From the NCBI RefSeq assembly GCF_000159355.1, contig NZ_GG670121.1:181754-245753 (forward strand): a DNA stretch of 64,000 bases, read 5' to 3'. The position numbers were made by a program, and so were the translations under genes. This DNA is from Lactobacillus johnsonii ATCC 33200. GTDB taxonomy: Bacteria > Bacillota > Bacilli > Lactobacillales > Lactobacillaceae. The notes beneath the pieces were generated by a model that did not search any database, was not told the origin of the DNA, and saw only the letters and a program-made list of their open reading frames with translations. Positions 18,461 to 27,164 of the stretch are shown in pieces; position 1 is the first letter of the stretch; each line of letters opens with the position of its first letter.

Positions 18461-18510
18461 TAAGCAAAAATGACAGATTGTAGCCTTTTACAATCTGTCA
18501 TTTTTGCTTA
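18461..18510. terminator. Bidirectional terminator with 22-bp perfect stem
   Basis: Arms 18461-18482 and 18489-18510 are exact complements around a 6-base loop, with an A-run and a T-run at the ends on either strand. It serves the convergent lipoprotein gene and the 88-residue gene, whose last four codons and stop lie inside it. Confidence 0.9.
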
Positions 18511-18764
18511 CTTAAATATAATTTGTTACTTCGTGGAAATTCTATCTTTTGTAATTTTTTCATTCTCTTTAAAACTTCTATTTCAGTTAAATTTTCCCAC
18601 ACTATTTGGCGATATCCATTTTCAACTACTGTAAAAGCATCTCCACTCTTTTCCACAAGGATGCTTCGATCTTTTTTATAAGTTAAAAATTTAATTTTAT
18701 CACCCTTATTCATCTTTTGAAGTTCAATTCTTAGGAGCTTCAACAAATTTTTATTATCTATCAT
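18498..18764 (-). CDS. Hypothetical 88-residue protein
   Basis: A small basic cytoplasmic protein of 88 residues preceded by GAGGAA 8 bases before the ATG. A short beta-like core can be guessed (DKIKFLTYKKDRSILVEKSGDAFTVVENGYRQIVWENL), then an amphipathic C-terminal helix. I recognise no family. It sits between the bidirectional terminator and the AEC carrier's terminator, so it is monocistronic with its own promoter or reads from upstream. Confidence 0.6.
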   Translation of the reverse strand: MIDNKNLLKLLRIELQKMNKGDKIKFLTYKKDRSILVEKSGDAFTVVENGYRQIVWENLTEIEVLKRMKKLQKIEFPRSNKLYLSKQK

Positions 18765-18778
18765 GTTTTAATTCCTCA

Positions 18779-18811
18779 ACAAAAAAGAGATAAGAACTCA
18801 TCTTATCTCTT
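18779..18811 (-). terminator. Terminator of the AEC carrier gene
   Basis: An 11-bp perfect stem (18785-18795 with 18801-18811) followed on the minus strand by six Ts. Confidence 0.85.
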
Positions 18812-18832
18812 AATTATATACATAACTTTTAT

Positions 18833-20014
18833 TTAAAACATATGTGCCAAGATTGGTAATAGCCAAATCCAAAAGATACAACTTACTGCAAAGAATACTG
18901 TTGAAACAGCTACTGAACTAGCACCTTCCTTAACATAAATGTTGTAACGGCTAGAAATAATAATTCCAGAAAATGCTGGTGGCAATCCAGTGGCCAAACA
19001 AAGCATTGAAATCTTAGTAGGATCAGATCCCATCCCGCAAATATAGGCAGCTGCAACAATTACTGCTGGAGTTAAGAATAATCTAAAGAAAGTATTCCAA
19101 ATTACTTCCTTATTAATTGAAAACTTAACTGTTGATAAAGCAAGTCCCGCTGCTAAAACGGCAACACCAGCATTTGCTTTTGCAATCAAATCAAAAGTTG
19201 GTGCCCAAGAAGTAGGAATTCTGATACCAATTAACACGAAAATAACCGCAATTAGTGGCGCTGCAGCAACTGGTTGCTTAATGGCGTTGATAACAGACTT
19301 TACAGTTGGGTTCATTTGCTTGTGTGGTTCATCAGCATGATCTGCAATTTCAGCACATGCTAAATCAATTTCACGTTCTATACCTTTTTCTTTCAAAGCT
19401 TTTGCTTCCGCATCAGTAACCGGTACTCCATCGGGAATAGTTACCATCACTTTTTTCTTAGTCTTGTTTGGCCCTTTACCCTTTATGTCTTCTACTTCTA
19501 CTTTTGTACCCTTATTATTTGAATTAGAAGCAGCTTTTTTCTTTGTTAAGGCCTGTCCCCTATTAATTAAGGCTAAGCCTAATGGAATAGTAATTGCATT
19601 AACAACAATTGAGACAATTCCAATGACTAAGTTAGTTGTTGCATTATTTCCATAAATGGGATCTAGTACTGCAAAACCAAGAAAACCAATTGTTGGAGAA
19701 CCAGCAATTAAAGCACAAACCGCAGCTTGTTGTGTAGTTCTGTGGAAAAACAATTTATCTAAGTAATAACTCAACATAAAGAGTCCTACCACACCAACAA
19801 TTGAAATTAACGTTAATACGATATCTTGCGCAAACATTTTTCTGGTAGCTTTAACAATTGAAATAAATAAAGCTGCTGGTAATGCGATATCAAGAACTAA
19901 TTTATTTAATCCTTGTCTCTGATCATTATCGAAAAAGTAAAACTTTCCGCAGAGATAGCCTAGTAACATAATCACCAAAATTGGAATTATGTCATTGATT
20001 AAGATACTAATCAT
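18833..20014 (-). CDS. AEC-family carrier, candidate oxalate transporter
   Basis: A 393-residue auxin-efflux-carrier (AEC) family protein with about 10 membrane segments. The first is IIPILVIMLLGYLCGKFYFF, and the CLATGLPPAFSGIIISSRYN motif comes near the end. The two five-helix halves are joined by a long hydrophilic loop of about 100 residues rich in Lys and Glu. AEC carriers move malate, malonate and related organic acids. The ATG at 20014 is preceded by GAGGT at 6-8 bases; the longer frame to 20095 runs through a tandem repeat and lacks a ribosome site. It is divergent from oxc-frc, and E. coli yfdV likewise neighbours the frc/oxc homologues yfdW and yfdU. Oxalate transport is therefore plausible but unproven. 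Confidence 0.82.
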   Translation of the reverse strand: MISILINDIIPILVIMLLGYLCGKFYFFDNDQRQGLNKLVLDIALPAALFISIVKATRKMFAQDIVLTLISIVGVVGLFMLSYYLDKLFFHRTTQQAAVCALIAGSPTIGFLGFAVLDPIYGNNATTNLVIGIVSIVVNAITIPLGLALINRGQALTKKKAASNSNNKGTKVEVEDIKGKGPNKTKKKVMVTIPDGVPVTDAEAKALKEKGIEREIDLACAEIADHADEPHKQMNPTVKSVINAIKQPVAAAPLIAVIFVLIGIRIPTSWAPTFDLIAKANAGVAVLAAGLALSTVKFSINKEVIWNTFFRLFLTPAVIVAAAYICGMGSDPTKISMLCLATGLPPAFSGIIISSRYNIYVKEGASSVAVSTVFFAVSCIFWIWLLPILAHMF

Positions 20015-20033
20015 CTCTATACCTCGCTCATAA

Positions 20034-20079
20034 TCTGACCAGTCTAATATTTCCCGTCTGACCAGTCTAATATTTCCCG
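20034..20079. repeat. Two perfect 23-bp tandem copies upstream of the AEC gene
   Basis: Bases 20034-20056 and 20057-20079 are identical; each copy contains GACCAGTCTAATATTT. They lie 20 bases before the carrier start, inside its 5' region. They may be a duplicated operator or a simple tandem duplication. They are within 20015-20406, a 392-base divergent region that holds no gene. Confidence 0.85.
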
Positions 20080-20256
20080 ATGGAGTTATCTTCATCGTAA
20101 TTCAAATATAAACCTAATACAAAGATAAGCAAGCAAAAAATTTTATAAATTTAAGCAAAATAGTTATTTTTATTTAGCTATACATAATACATGTTGTATC
20201 AGAGAAAGCTGGCAAAGTATTTAAAATACACGTAATATATACAAGCCATATCAGCA

Positions 20257-20275
20257 ACAACTTATGTGTAGTTGT
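20257..20275. promoter_or_regulatory. Inverted repeat upstream of the oxc promoter
   Basis: ACAACT and AGTTGT flank a 7-base centre, about 25 bases upstream of the oxc -35. It may be an operator for a pH- or oxalate-responsive regulator. No regulator gene is adjacent. Confidence 0.4.
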
Positions 20276-20299
20276 ATAAGTTTTTTTATAGTGTTTTTC

Positions 20300-20328
20300 T
20301 TGCTAACCAATTCAAAAAAAGCTATAAA
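20300..20328 (+). promoter_or_regulatory. Sigma-A promoter of oxc-frc
   Basis: TTGCTA (20300-20305) and TATAAA (20323-20328) are separated by 17 bases. This leaves a 5' leader of about 70 bases before a TGGAGG ribosome site. Confidence 0.65.
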
Positions 20329-20406
20329 TTATAGTGTGCGCATCCTTTATTGGAATAGCGCCTTTATATAAAAAAGTAATATTTATAATTACTATGGAGG
20401 TACGTT

Positions 20407-22143
20407 ATGGTAGAGGACTCTCTAAGTAGAACGGGTGCCAGTTTATTAATTGACGCTTTACAAAAAAATGGTATTAACAACCTATATGGAGTTGTGGGAA
20501 TCCCAATCACAGATTTAGCAAGATTAGCTGAGTTAAAGGGAATGAAGTATTATGGCTTTCGTCGTGAAGACTCTGCCGTAGACGCTGCCGCAGCTGCTGG
20601 ATTTTTAACTAAAAAACCTGGTGTAGCTATGACTGTATCTGCTCCAGGTTTTTTAAATGGACTAACTGCTTTAGCTCAAGCTACTAAGAATTGTTTTCCA
20701 TTAATTATGATTTCTGGATCATCAGAACGCCACATTATTGACTTAGCACAAGGTGACTATGAAGGATTAGATCAATACAATGTTGCTAAGCCTTTCTGCA
20801 AAAAGGCTTATCGTGTTGATCGAGCACAAGATGTTGGTTTAGCAGTTGCTCGTGCAATTCGTACTGCTGTATCTGGCAGACCCGGTGGTGTTTATCTTGA
20901 TTTACCAGCTGATACTATTGCTCAACTCAACAATGATCTCGGTGAAAAGAACATGGGAGTCTATAAATTAGTTGATCCAGCTCCTCTGCAAGAACCAAGC
21001 GATGAAGCAATTAATCGTGCAGTTGATATTATTAAACAAGCTAAAAAACCTTTAATTATTCTTGGTAAAGGTGCAGCTTATGATAGAACTGAAAAACAAG
21101 TCCAAGAGTTAATTAATAAGACTGATATTCCATTCCTACCAATGTCTATGGCCAAAGGATTGATACCTGATGATGATAAACACTCTGCAGCTGCAGCTCG
21201 TTCATTATCATTAAAGGGTGCTGATGTCGTAATTTTAATTGGTGCTAGATTAAACTGGATGCTTTCATACGGAGATGCACCACAATTTAATCCTGATGCA
21301 AAATTTATCCAATTAGATATTGATGCAACTCAATTTGATTCTTCTCAAAAGATTTCTGCTCCACTTCAAGGTGACTTAACCTCTATTTTAAACAAGTTAG
21401 TACCAGCTCTTACTGCAACTGGTTATAAGGTACCTTCTGAGTGGCTTAACGCTATTGCTCAAGATACTGCAAAAAATGATGCAAAATTCGCTAAAAGAAT
21501 CAAAGCCGGTGAAACTAATCCTGAGTTTGGTTATTACGGCGCTATCGAACCTATTAACGAGTACTTCCAAGAACATCCAGATACTTATCTTGTAAGTGAA
21601 GGTGCTAATACTCTTGATATTGGTCGAGACATGATTGGAATGAAACTTCCTCGTCATCGACTTGACACTGGTACCTGGGGAGTAATGGGTGTTGGGATGG
21701 GCTATGCTATTGCCACTGCTATTGAAACTGGTAAACATGTTGTTGCCCTAGATGGAGATAGTGCATTTGGTTTTGATGGTATGGACGTTGAAACTATGTG
21801 TCGGTATAATCTACCAATTACTGTTGTCGTTATTAACAACGGTGGTATCTACAATGGTGTTGACAATGTTGTTCCTAACCAATTAGGCCCAACAACGCTT
21901 GATCCAACTGGCAGATATGATTTAATTGCCAAAGCTTTTGGCGGTGATAACTATTACGTAACTAATTATCAAGAAATGAAAGATACTTTTGCTACAGCAG
22001 TTGAATCGGGACGTCCAAGTATTATCAATGTCCAAATTGATCCATCAATGGGTAAAGAATCAGGTCACATTGGTAATTTGAACCCATCATTAAACTTAAA
22101 GCCTCTTGAAGAAGCTGAACAAGAAAAAATTGATAAGGAGTAA
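20407..22143 (+). CDS. oxc: Oxalyl-CoA decarboxylase
   Basis: A 578-residue thiamine-diphosphate enzyme that converts oxalyl-CoA to formyl-CoA and CO2 in the cytoplasm. Glu54 in YGFRREDSAVDAAA is the ThDP-activating glutamate. The ThDP/Mg motif GDSAFGFDGMDVET to VVINNGGIYNG lies at about residues 449-480. The central domain carries the IILGKGAAYDR nucleotide-type fold. Length and these blocks match Oxalobacter-type OXC rather than acetolactate synthase. GGAGG precedes the ATG. It is followed 5 bases later by frc, so the two make a closed cycle. Decarboxylation consumes a proton and may aid acid tolerance. Confidence 0.96.
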   Translation: MVEDSLSRTGASLLIDALQKNGINNLYGVVGIPITDLARLAELKGMKYYGFRREDSAVDAAAAAGFLTKKPGVAMTVSAPGFLNGLTALAQATKNCFPLIMISGSSERHIIDLAQGDYEGLDQYNVAKPFCKKAYRVDRAQDVGLAVARAIRTAVSGRPGGVYLDLPADTIAQLNNDLGEKNMGVYKLVDPAPLQEPSDEAINRAVDIIKQAKKPLIILGKGAAYDRTEKQVQELINKTDIPFLPMSMAKGLIPDDDKHSAAAARSLSLKGADVVILIGARLNWMLSYGDAPQFNPDAKFIQLDIDATQFDSSQKISAPLQGDLTSILNKLVPALTATGYKVPSEWLNAIAQDTAKNDAKFAKRIKAGETNPEFGYYGAIEPINEYFQEHPDTYLVSEGANTLDIGRDMIGMKLPRHRLDTGTWGVMGVGMGYAIATAIETGKHVVALDGDSAFGFDGMDVETMCRYNLPITVVVINNGGIYNGVDNVVPNQLGPTTLDPTGRYDLIAKAFGGDNYYVTNYQEMKDTFATAVESGRPSIINVQIDPSMGKESGHIGNLNPSLNLKPLEEAEQEKIDKE

Positions 22144-22148
22144 TTAAA

Positions 22149-23507
22149 ATGAGTGAGAACGAAAAAAAAGAACAAAATGAATATGCTCCATTAAAAGGAA
22201 TTAAAGTAGTTGACTGGACTCAAGTTCAATCCGGCCCTTCATGTACTCAATTACTAGCATGGCTTGGAGCTGAAGTTATTAAAATCGAACGTACTAATAC
22301 TGGTGACCCAACCAGAAATGAATTACTTGATATCAAGGATTCATGGAGCCTTTACTTCCTCCAACTAAATGCTAATAAGAAGTCTTTAACTGTTGATATT
22401 AAAACTCCAGAAGGTAAAAAGATTATGTACGACTTAATTAAAAAAGCCGACATATTCGTAGAAAATATTGCTCCTGGTTCTGCTGATAGAAATGGTTTTG
22501 GCTGGGAAAAGCTTCATAAAATGAATCCTAGATTAATCTATGCTTCATTAAAAGGTTTTAACCAAGGATCACGTTTTGAAAATGTTAAGGCTTTTGAACC
22601 AGTTGCTCAATCTGCTGGTGGTGCTGCTTCTGCAACTGGTTGGAACAAAGGTGAAGACAATGTTCCTACTCAATCTGCGGCAGCCTTAGGTGACTCAAAC
22701 TCTGGGATGCACTTAACTATCGGTATTTTAGCAGCCTTACTTCAACGTGAACACACTGGTGAAGGTACCTTTGTTTACCAATCAATGCAAGATGCCGTCT
22801 TAAACCTTTGTCGTATTAAATTACGTGACCAAATCATGTTAGACAACTTAGGTGCTCTTCCTCACTACGCTGTCTATCCTGACTGGAAATGGGGTAAAGC
22901 AATTCCACGTGCAGAAAATACTGAAGGTGGACAAGTTATTGGTTGGTGCTACAAGGCTAAAGGTTGGGAAACTGATCCAAACGCTTATGTTTATATTGTT
23001 GTTCAAAACGAAAACAAGAAGTGGAATAAGCTTTGTGAAGCAATGGGTCATCCTGAATGGGAAGAAGATCCAAGATTCATTGACTGGCAACACCGTCAAT
23101 TACATAAGGAAGAACTTTACCCATTAATTGAAGCTTATACTAAGCAATATGACAAATATACTTTAACTAAAGAACTAGGTGCTGCTGGTGTTCCTGTTGG
23201 TCCTGTTCTTGACTGGCATGAACTTGAAAATGATCCTGATTTAAACAAAGATGGTGCTATTGTTACTATTGATCAAGGCGGTAATCGTGGTGACTTCAAG
23301 ACTATCGGTCTACCATTTACCCTTTCAAATTACACTCCATCTTACGATCGGGCACCAGATCTTGGTGAAAACAACAAGGAAATTTTAACTAAGTTAGGCT
23401 ATGATCCTGACCAAATTGAAGAACTAGTTAACAAAGGAGTTATCTCCAAGGCTAAGGGTCCTAAGAACCCACGCGTTCACGTTATTATCGACGGCAAAGA
23501 ACACTAA
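22149..23507 (+). CDS. frc: Formyl-CoA:oxalate CoA-transferase
   Basis: A 452-residue class III CoA-transferase that moves CoA from formyl-CoA to oxalate, regenerating oxalyl-CoA and releasing formate. The N-terminal GIKVVDWTQVQSGPSCTQLLAWLGAEVIKIE block is diagnostic. The catalytic Asp is Asp182 in SAAALGDSNSGMH, equivalent to Asp169 of Oxalobacter FRC. The TKELGAAGVPVGPVLDWHEL segment is also intact. The gene order here is oxc before frc. The terminator downstream ends the operon. Confidence 0.96.
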   Translation: MSENEKKEQNEYAPLKGIKVVDWTQVQSGPSCTQLLAWLGAEVIKIERTNTGDPTRNELLDIKDSWSLYFLQLNANKKSLTVDIKTPEGKKIMYDLIKKADIFVENIAPGSADRNGFGWEKLHKMNPRLIYASLKGFNQGSRFENVKAFEPVAQSAGGAASATGWNKGEDNVPTQSAAALGDSNSGMHLTIGILAALLQREHTGEGTFVYQSMQDAVLNLCRIKLRDQIMLDNLGALPHYAVYPDWKWGKAIPRAENTEGGQVIGWCYKAKGWETDPNAYVYIVVQNENKKWNKLCEAMGHPEWEEDPRFIDWQHRQLHKEELYPLIEAYTKQYDKYTLTKELGAAGVPVGPVLDWHELENDPDLNKDGAIVTIDQGGNRGDFKTIGLPFTLSNYTPSYDRAPDLGENNKEILTKLGYDPDQIEELVNKGVISKAKGPKNPRVHVIIDGKEH

Positions 23508-23524
23508 TTAACTTTTAAATATTT

Positions 23525-23568
23525 ACTAAAGACAGTTAGAATAAACCTCTAACTGTCTTTAGTGTTTT
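23525..23568 (+). terminator. Terminator of oxc-frc
   Basis: A 16-bp perfect stem (23525-23540 with 23548-23563), 7-base loop and a T-rich tail. Confidence 0.9.
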
Positions 23569-23701
23569 CTTTTTATAGACATTAATTAATTTTTTGTACT
23601 CTTACAAATTACTTAAAGTCCTACTTTAATCACTATACTTTATTTTAAAATGCGTCTATAATATAGATTCATAAGATATATAAAGGGGTGAATTTCTGAT
23701 C

Positions 23702-24217
23702 ATGAAGAGTGTAAATTACACTAAAAAACATCACATGTATTTAATGAACCATACCAATGGTGACGTTATTGAAGTGAAGACGGATAAAAATAATAAATCA
23801 TTCAAAAAGTTACGTCTTTATCGTCAAGATGGTTTAGGAAACTATTATCTAGATCCACATGCAGAGTTAAAAGATCGGAATAGTTTAGCCACTAAAGAAA
23901 ATATTGTTGAAGCCGGTAAAAAAGTTAGTCGTCATGTTGCTAGTGCTCGTCACTGGCACCATAAAGTAAGACCAGTCTTTAATGCTGATCATAAAATTAT
24001 TGATTTTGAACCTCGCTTAAACCTAAAGCATCATACTCAGGTTCAAAACGCTAAAAGATATCTACGTCACCTTGAAAATCATCATGCTGACTTTCTTTTC
24101 CGTAAAAACAATAAAGGTCGCCTAATGGCACCCTGGAACTACGTAAAAGACGCAATTTATGAAGATCGAAACAAAGAAATGGTTTTGGCTCATAAAGTAC
24201 ATAAATTAACTAAGTAA
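23702..24217 (+). CDS. Hypothetical basic, His-rich 171-residue protein
   Basis: A strongly basic soluble protein with many His and Lys (KKHHMYLMNHTNGD, ASARHWHHKVR, LRHLENHHADFLF). It has no signal peptide, membrane segment or cysteine motif. I recognise no family. A GGGGTGA ribosome site precedes the ATG, and TATAAT at about 23660 is a likely -10. It is flanked by its own terminator and by the oxc-frc terminator, so it is a single-gene unit. The basic charge could suit nucleic acid or ribosome binding, which is a guess. Confidence 0.65.
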   Translation: MKSVNYTKKHHMYLMNHTNGDVIEVKTDKNNKSFKKLRLYRQDGLGNYYLDPHAELKDRNSLATKENIVEAGKKVSRHVASARHWHHKVRPVFNADHKIIDFEPRLNLKHHTQVQNAKRYLRHLENHHADFLFRKNNKGRLMAPWNYVKDAIYEDRNKEMVLAHKVHKLTK

Positions 24218-24253
24218 AAAGTTTCTCGTTCAAATTGAACGGGAGCTTTTTGT
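24216..24253 (+). terminator. Terminator of the His-rich gene
   Basis: A hairpin built on CTCGTTC/GAACGGG with A-T closing pairs, followed by TTTTT. It overlaps the stop codon. Confidence 0.75.
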
Positions 24254-24362
24254 TTTATATAACACAAAATTGGATTAATATCTTCCCAATCAAGTGACAA
24301 TAAAAATATATAAGATTTATATTCCCCAGTTACTTAATAATCGGCTAAGGATCTTTACTCTT

Positions 24363-24878
24363 TTAATTATCTAAATCAATATCAATCTTATATTGCTCAT
24401 TAATTAGCACATAGTTTGACCTATATTTTTTAGCTCCTTGTAAATAATCTGCATTGTCTTTCAAGACATCCTCTATTGAACACTCATCGTCTAACCTATT
24501 TTCGATTTTATTTGCATACTTTTTGATATTTGCAAAATTATTCTCGACATATTTTTCACTCATTACAAGGCAATAATATTTAATCCGCTCTAAATATTTT
24601 TCATTAAAATCATTCTGCCAATCAAAAGGAATGTAACATCCCTCAATAATTAAATTCTGTCCATTCTCAATCACAATTTTAATTATTTCTCGCACAATCG
24701 GCCACAAATAGTCCGTAAGTTGATCATCATCTTCAGGTGTGAGCTTTGTGTAACTACCACGAATCATTCCCATTTTTAAATGATCAATAGATAGATATGG
24801 ATATTTATATTTTTCAAGTAAACACTGTGCCAGAGTAGTTTTTCCAGTATGTGATGCACCAGTTATTAAAACAATCAT
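24363..24878 (-). CDS. P-loop kinase/ATPase of unknown substrate
   Basis: A 171-residue P-loop protein. The Walker A is GASHTGKTT (residues about 7-15), followed by LLEKYKYPYLSIDHLKMGM, in which an Asp follows the second strand as in small-molecule kinases. A later NLIIEGCYIPFDW strand could be a lid or Walker B region. It resembles adenylate-kinase-like or zeta-type small kinases, but the acceptor is not recognisable. Its start overlaps the stop of ogt by 4 bases, so the two are co-translated. Confidence 0.7.
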   Translation of the reverse strand: MIVLITGASHTGKTTLAQCLLEKYKYPYLSIDHLKMGMIRGSYTKLTPEDDDQLTDYLWPIVREIIKIVIENGQNLIIEGCYIPFDWQNDFNEKYLERIKYYCLVMSEKYVENNFANIKKYANKIENRLDDECSIEDVLKDNADYLQGAKKYRSNYVLINEQYKIDIDLDN

Positions 24879-25348
24879 TTATTTTTTCTCTCAAGTTCAA
24901 GTAAAAACTTCTTTATTTTAACGCCATATGCATAGCCAGTTAGACTTCCATCTGCGCCAACAACGCGGTGACAGGGAACCAAAATCATAATCGAATTATT
25001 ATGATTGGCCATTCCAATAGCTCTTGAAGCCTTGGGCTTGTCTATTAGTTTAGCAATTTCGCCGTAAGTTTTTGTCTCACCATAAGGAATTTGTTTAAGT
25101 TCTTGCCACACTTTCTTTTGAAATTGTGTTCCTTCTTGCTTCAAAGGAAGATCAAATTTTTTTCTTTTTCCAGCAAAATACTCTGCTAGCTCTACTTTAC
25201 ACTCTTGAGCTAACTTATTTGCTGCTTCATTTCCCACTATATTTTCTTCATGATCAGTAGGTTTTGCGCTGACTATTGCTTTATCGGTAGCAATTATCTG
25301 CAGTAATCCTATTGGTGTGGTTACGGTTAATTTGCTAATCTCGCTCAT
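24875..25348 (-). CDS. ogt: Methylated-DNA--protein-cysteine methyltransferase
   Basis: A 157-residue DNA repair protein that transfers the methyl group from O6-methylguanine to its own cysteine. The acceptor site is ILVPCHRVVG (Cys at about residue 128). The helix-turn-helix region with GETKTYGEIAKLIDKPKASRAIGMANHNN, including the arginine finger, is intact. The length fits the Ogt class without an Ada activator domain. Translationally coupled to the downstream P-loop gene. Confidence 0.95.
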   Translation of the reverse strand: MSEISKLTVTTPIGLLQIIATDKAIVSAKPTDHEENIVGNEAANKLAQECKVELAEYFAGKRKKFDLPLKQEGTQFQKKVWQELKQIPYGETKTYGEIAKLIDKPKASRAIGMANHNNSIMILVPCHRVVGADGSLTGYAYGVKIKKFLLELERKNK

Positions 25349-25421
25349 TTTTATCCTCCTTTTTTATTATTTTAGTTAACCAAATACAAGAAAACTATTC
25401 AATTTCATGAGTAGCTTATTT

Positions 25422-26340
25422 TTATCGCTCTTGCTTTTTAATCCCAAAAATCAACAAAGTTGCCAACAATGTAACTAATATCGTTGTACCAAGTGACCAC
25501 TGGTAGCCACTGATAACAGATCCTGTCTGATCTTGAACCAGATTTTTAGTTGTTACTGCCAGTGCCGTACAGAAGGAGTGGCTTCCCTATCTTAAATTGG
25601 CGTTTAATAAAGATCATAATAAAAGCTATTCCAACAAGTGCAAATAAAGCTGTATAAATTCCATTACTATCGCTTTCACCTAAACGTCCTAAGCTATAGA
25701 GTAGTGATCCAAGACCTACAATTGCATAAAGTACTGACTGAAAATCTGCACTTATCTTCTTAGGTTCGAGCAAATTTTCAACAAAAAATTGTGTACAGAT
25801 TAAGGTCAAAATGGTAAATGGCAACAACACAATAAAGAGCATGCGCCAGTCATAAAATTCTAAGATTACTCCTGATAAAGTCGGCCCAATTGCTAGTCCC
25901 AAGTTAATGATGATACCCGCAATCCCAATGGCAAGACCACGATTTTTAGCCGGAATGATGATTGTCAATACATTCGTAACCAACGGCATATTGATCCCCA
26001 CAGCAATGGCTTGAACTAAGCGCCCAAGCAACAAAAATGTGAAGTTTGGCGCAAAAGTTGAAATTAAAGTTCCAATTAAGAAGATGCCCATTGTCATTGT
26101 AAATAAACGCTTCAAAGGAAAACGATGCATGAAAAATGCGGCTAGAGGCATTATCATTCCTGCCACCAACATATATCCCGTGTTCAGCCATTGCGCACTC
26201 ATTTGGCTGACATGTGTTTCTTCCATAATCATTGGTAAGCCGTTGTTCATCAACGTTTCTGCCAAAGTCGTAATAAAACTTCCTAGCAAAAGCGTGGCCA
26301 TCATTAAATTTACTTTGCTGCGATTATTCTTTATTGCCAT
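25422..26340 (-). pseudogene. DHA2-type MFS drug transporter with internal deletion and frameshift
   Basis: The first about 250 residues have seven or eight membrane segments and DHA2 motifs (LLLGRLVQAIAVGINMPL, GIGPTLSG-like GLAIGPTLSG). After KPLL the frame ends at TAA. On the next frame the sequence continues as TALAVTTKNLVQD to the terminal segment and KKQER stop at 25422, which is the C-terminal end of the same family. Members are about 450-480 residues. Roughly 150 residues are therefore missing and the halves are out of frame. It lies 3 bases after the B3/B4 gene and was probably co-transcribed with it. Confidence 0.8.
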
Positions 26341-26343
26341 TAA

Positions 26344-27048
26344 TTACTCCCATTCAAATTCTGGATGATTACGATCTACAGACCCGACTTGCGTTTTTAC
26401 ACCAAAAATTTCAGCAACCCTAATTGCTAGATCTGTTCGTGCTTTATTTACAATATCTTTATTCACATCTGTAAAGCCATAAATTGGAAAGAAAACATCG
26501 CGAGTTTGATCAATGATTTTGCCGTGCTCGCTTTGACACCAAGTCCATCTACGCGTTCTCACATATTTCCCTACTGCATAAAAAACTTCCTCTTCATCAG
26601 GTTCTTCTATTTTATCTGTACCAAGTGGAATAAAGTTATCACCAGGTTGAGCCACACGCATCATAATATTATCTTCAATCCCATCTAAACTATGCGTCCC
26701 CATGAATAGCGTGTACTTCAGTGAAATCGCATTATTTAGATCAACAAGTGGATTAATATGCGGTAAATCTTTTCCTTTTGATAAACGTTTAAACAAAGCT
26801 TCGGCAGAACAAGGATAACGATTAGGATTAATACCAATTTTTCTAAAAGCTTCGCGATAGGGAATAATTTCCTCATTTTCCTTAACATTCACACCATCAA
26901 ATCTTTCTTGTGAGAAGTTCATGTATTTATTGAGAAGCTCATTAATTTTAGGATAATCCTGACTATTATCGACTTCCTTTGCCACTACAACCCCTACATA
27001 CAAATTTGGTAATTTTTCAAAAATCTCAGGTGTAACTATAAATTTCAT
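26344..27048 (-). CDS. B3/B4 tRNA-binding domain protein
   Basis: A 234-residue stand-alone protein of the phenylalanyl-tRNA synthetase beta B3/B4 family (COG3382-like). It shows the LLNKYMNFSQERFDGVN start, the REAFRKIGINPNRYPCSAEALFKR motif and the LVDLNNAISLKYTLFMGTHSLDGIE core. Free-standing members are suspected of editing or binding tRNA-like substrates; the role is unproven. The start is ATG 27048 with AAGGAGG 6-8 bases upstream, not the longer TTG frame. Transcription starts from its own promoter and passes a terminator hairpin just before the ribosome site, so expression may be attenuated. Confidence 0.8.
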   Translation of the reverse strand: MKFIVTPEIFEKLPNLYVGVVVAKEVDNSQDYPKINELLNKYMNFSQERFDGVNVKENEEIIPYREAFRKIGINPNRYPCSAEALFKRLSKGKDLPHINPLVDLNNAISLKYTLFMGTHSLDGIEDNIMMRVAQPGDNFIPLGTDKIEEPDEEEVFYAVGKYVRTRRWTWCQSEHGKIIDQTRDVFFPIYGFTDVNKDIVNKARTDLAIRVAEIFGVKTQVGSVDRNHPEFEWE

Positions 27049-27063
27049 AAATATCCTCCTTAA

Positions 27064-27115
27064 CAAAAAAAGCTGGATAAGAAACCCGCCGCAATGCGAC
27101 GCTCTTATCCAGCTT
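27064..27115 (-). terminator. Terminator/attenuator directly before the B3/B4 gene
   Basis: On the minus strand a 13-bp outer stem (27103-27115 with 27070-27082) encloses a 6-bp GC inner stem (CGTCGC with GCGGCG) and runs into seven Ts. Only a few bases separate it from the AAGGAGG of the next gene. A likely promoter lies 50 bases upstream. It may end GNAT transcripts or gate its own leader. Confidence 0.75.
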
Positions 27116-27164
27116 GTATCAGTTTACAAACCCTCTGAACTTAAAAAGTATTTGATTTTGAATA

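Noticed and set aside
27064-27160. preQ1 or purine riboswitch before the B3/B4 gene
   Set aside because: The CAGAGGG start is suggestive, but the pairing CCCUC segment and the A-rich tail of preQ1 elements are missing.
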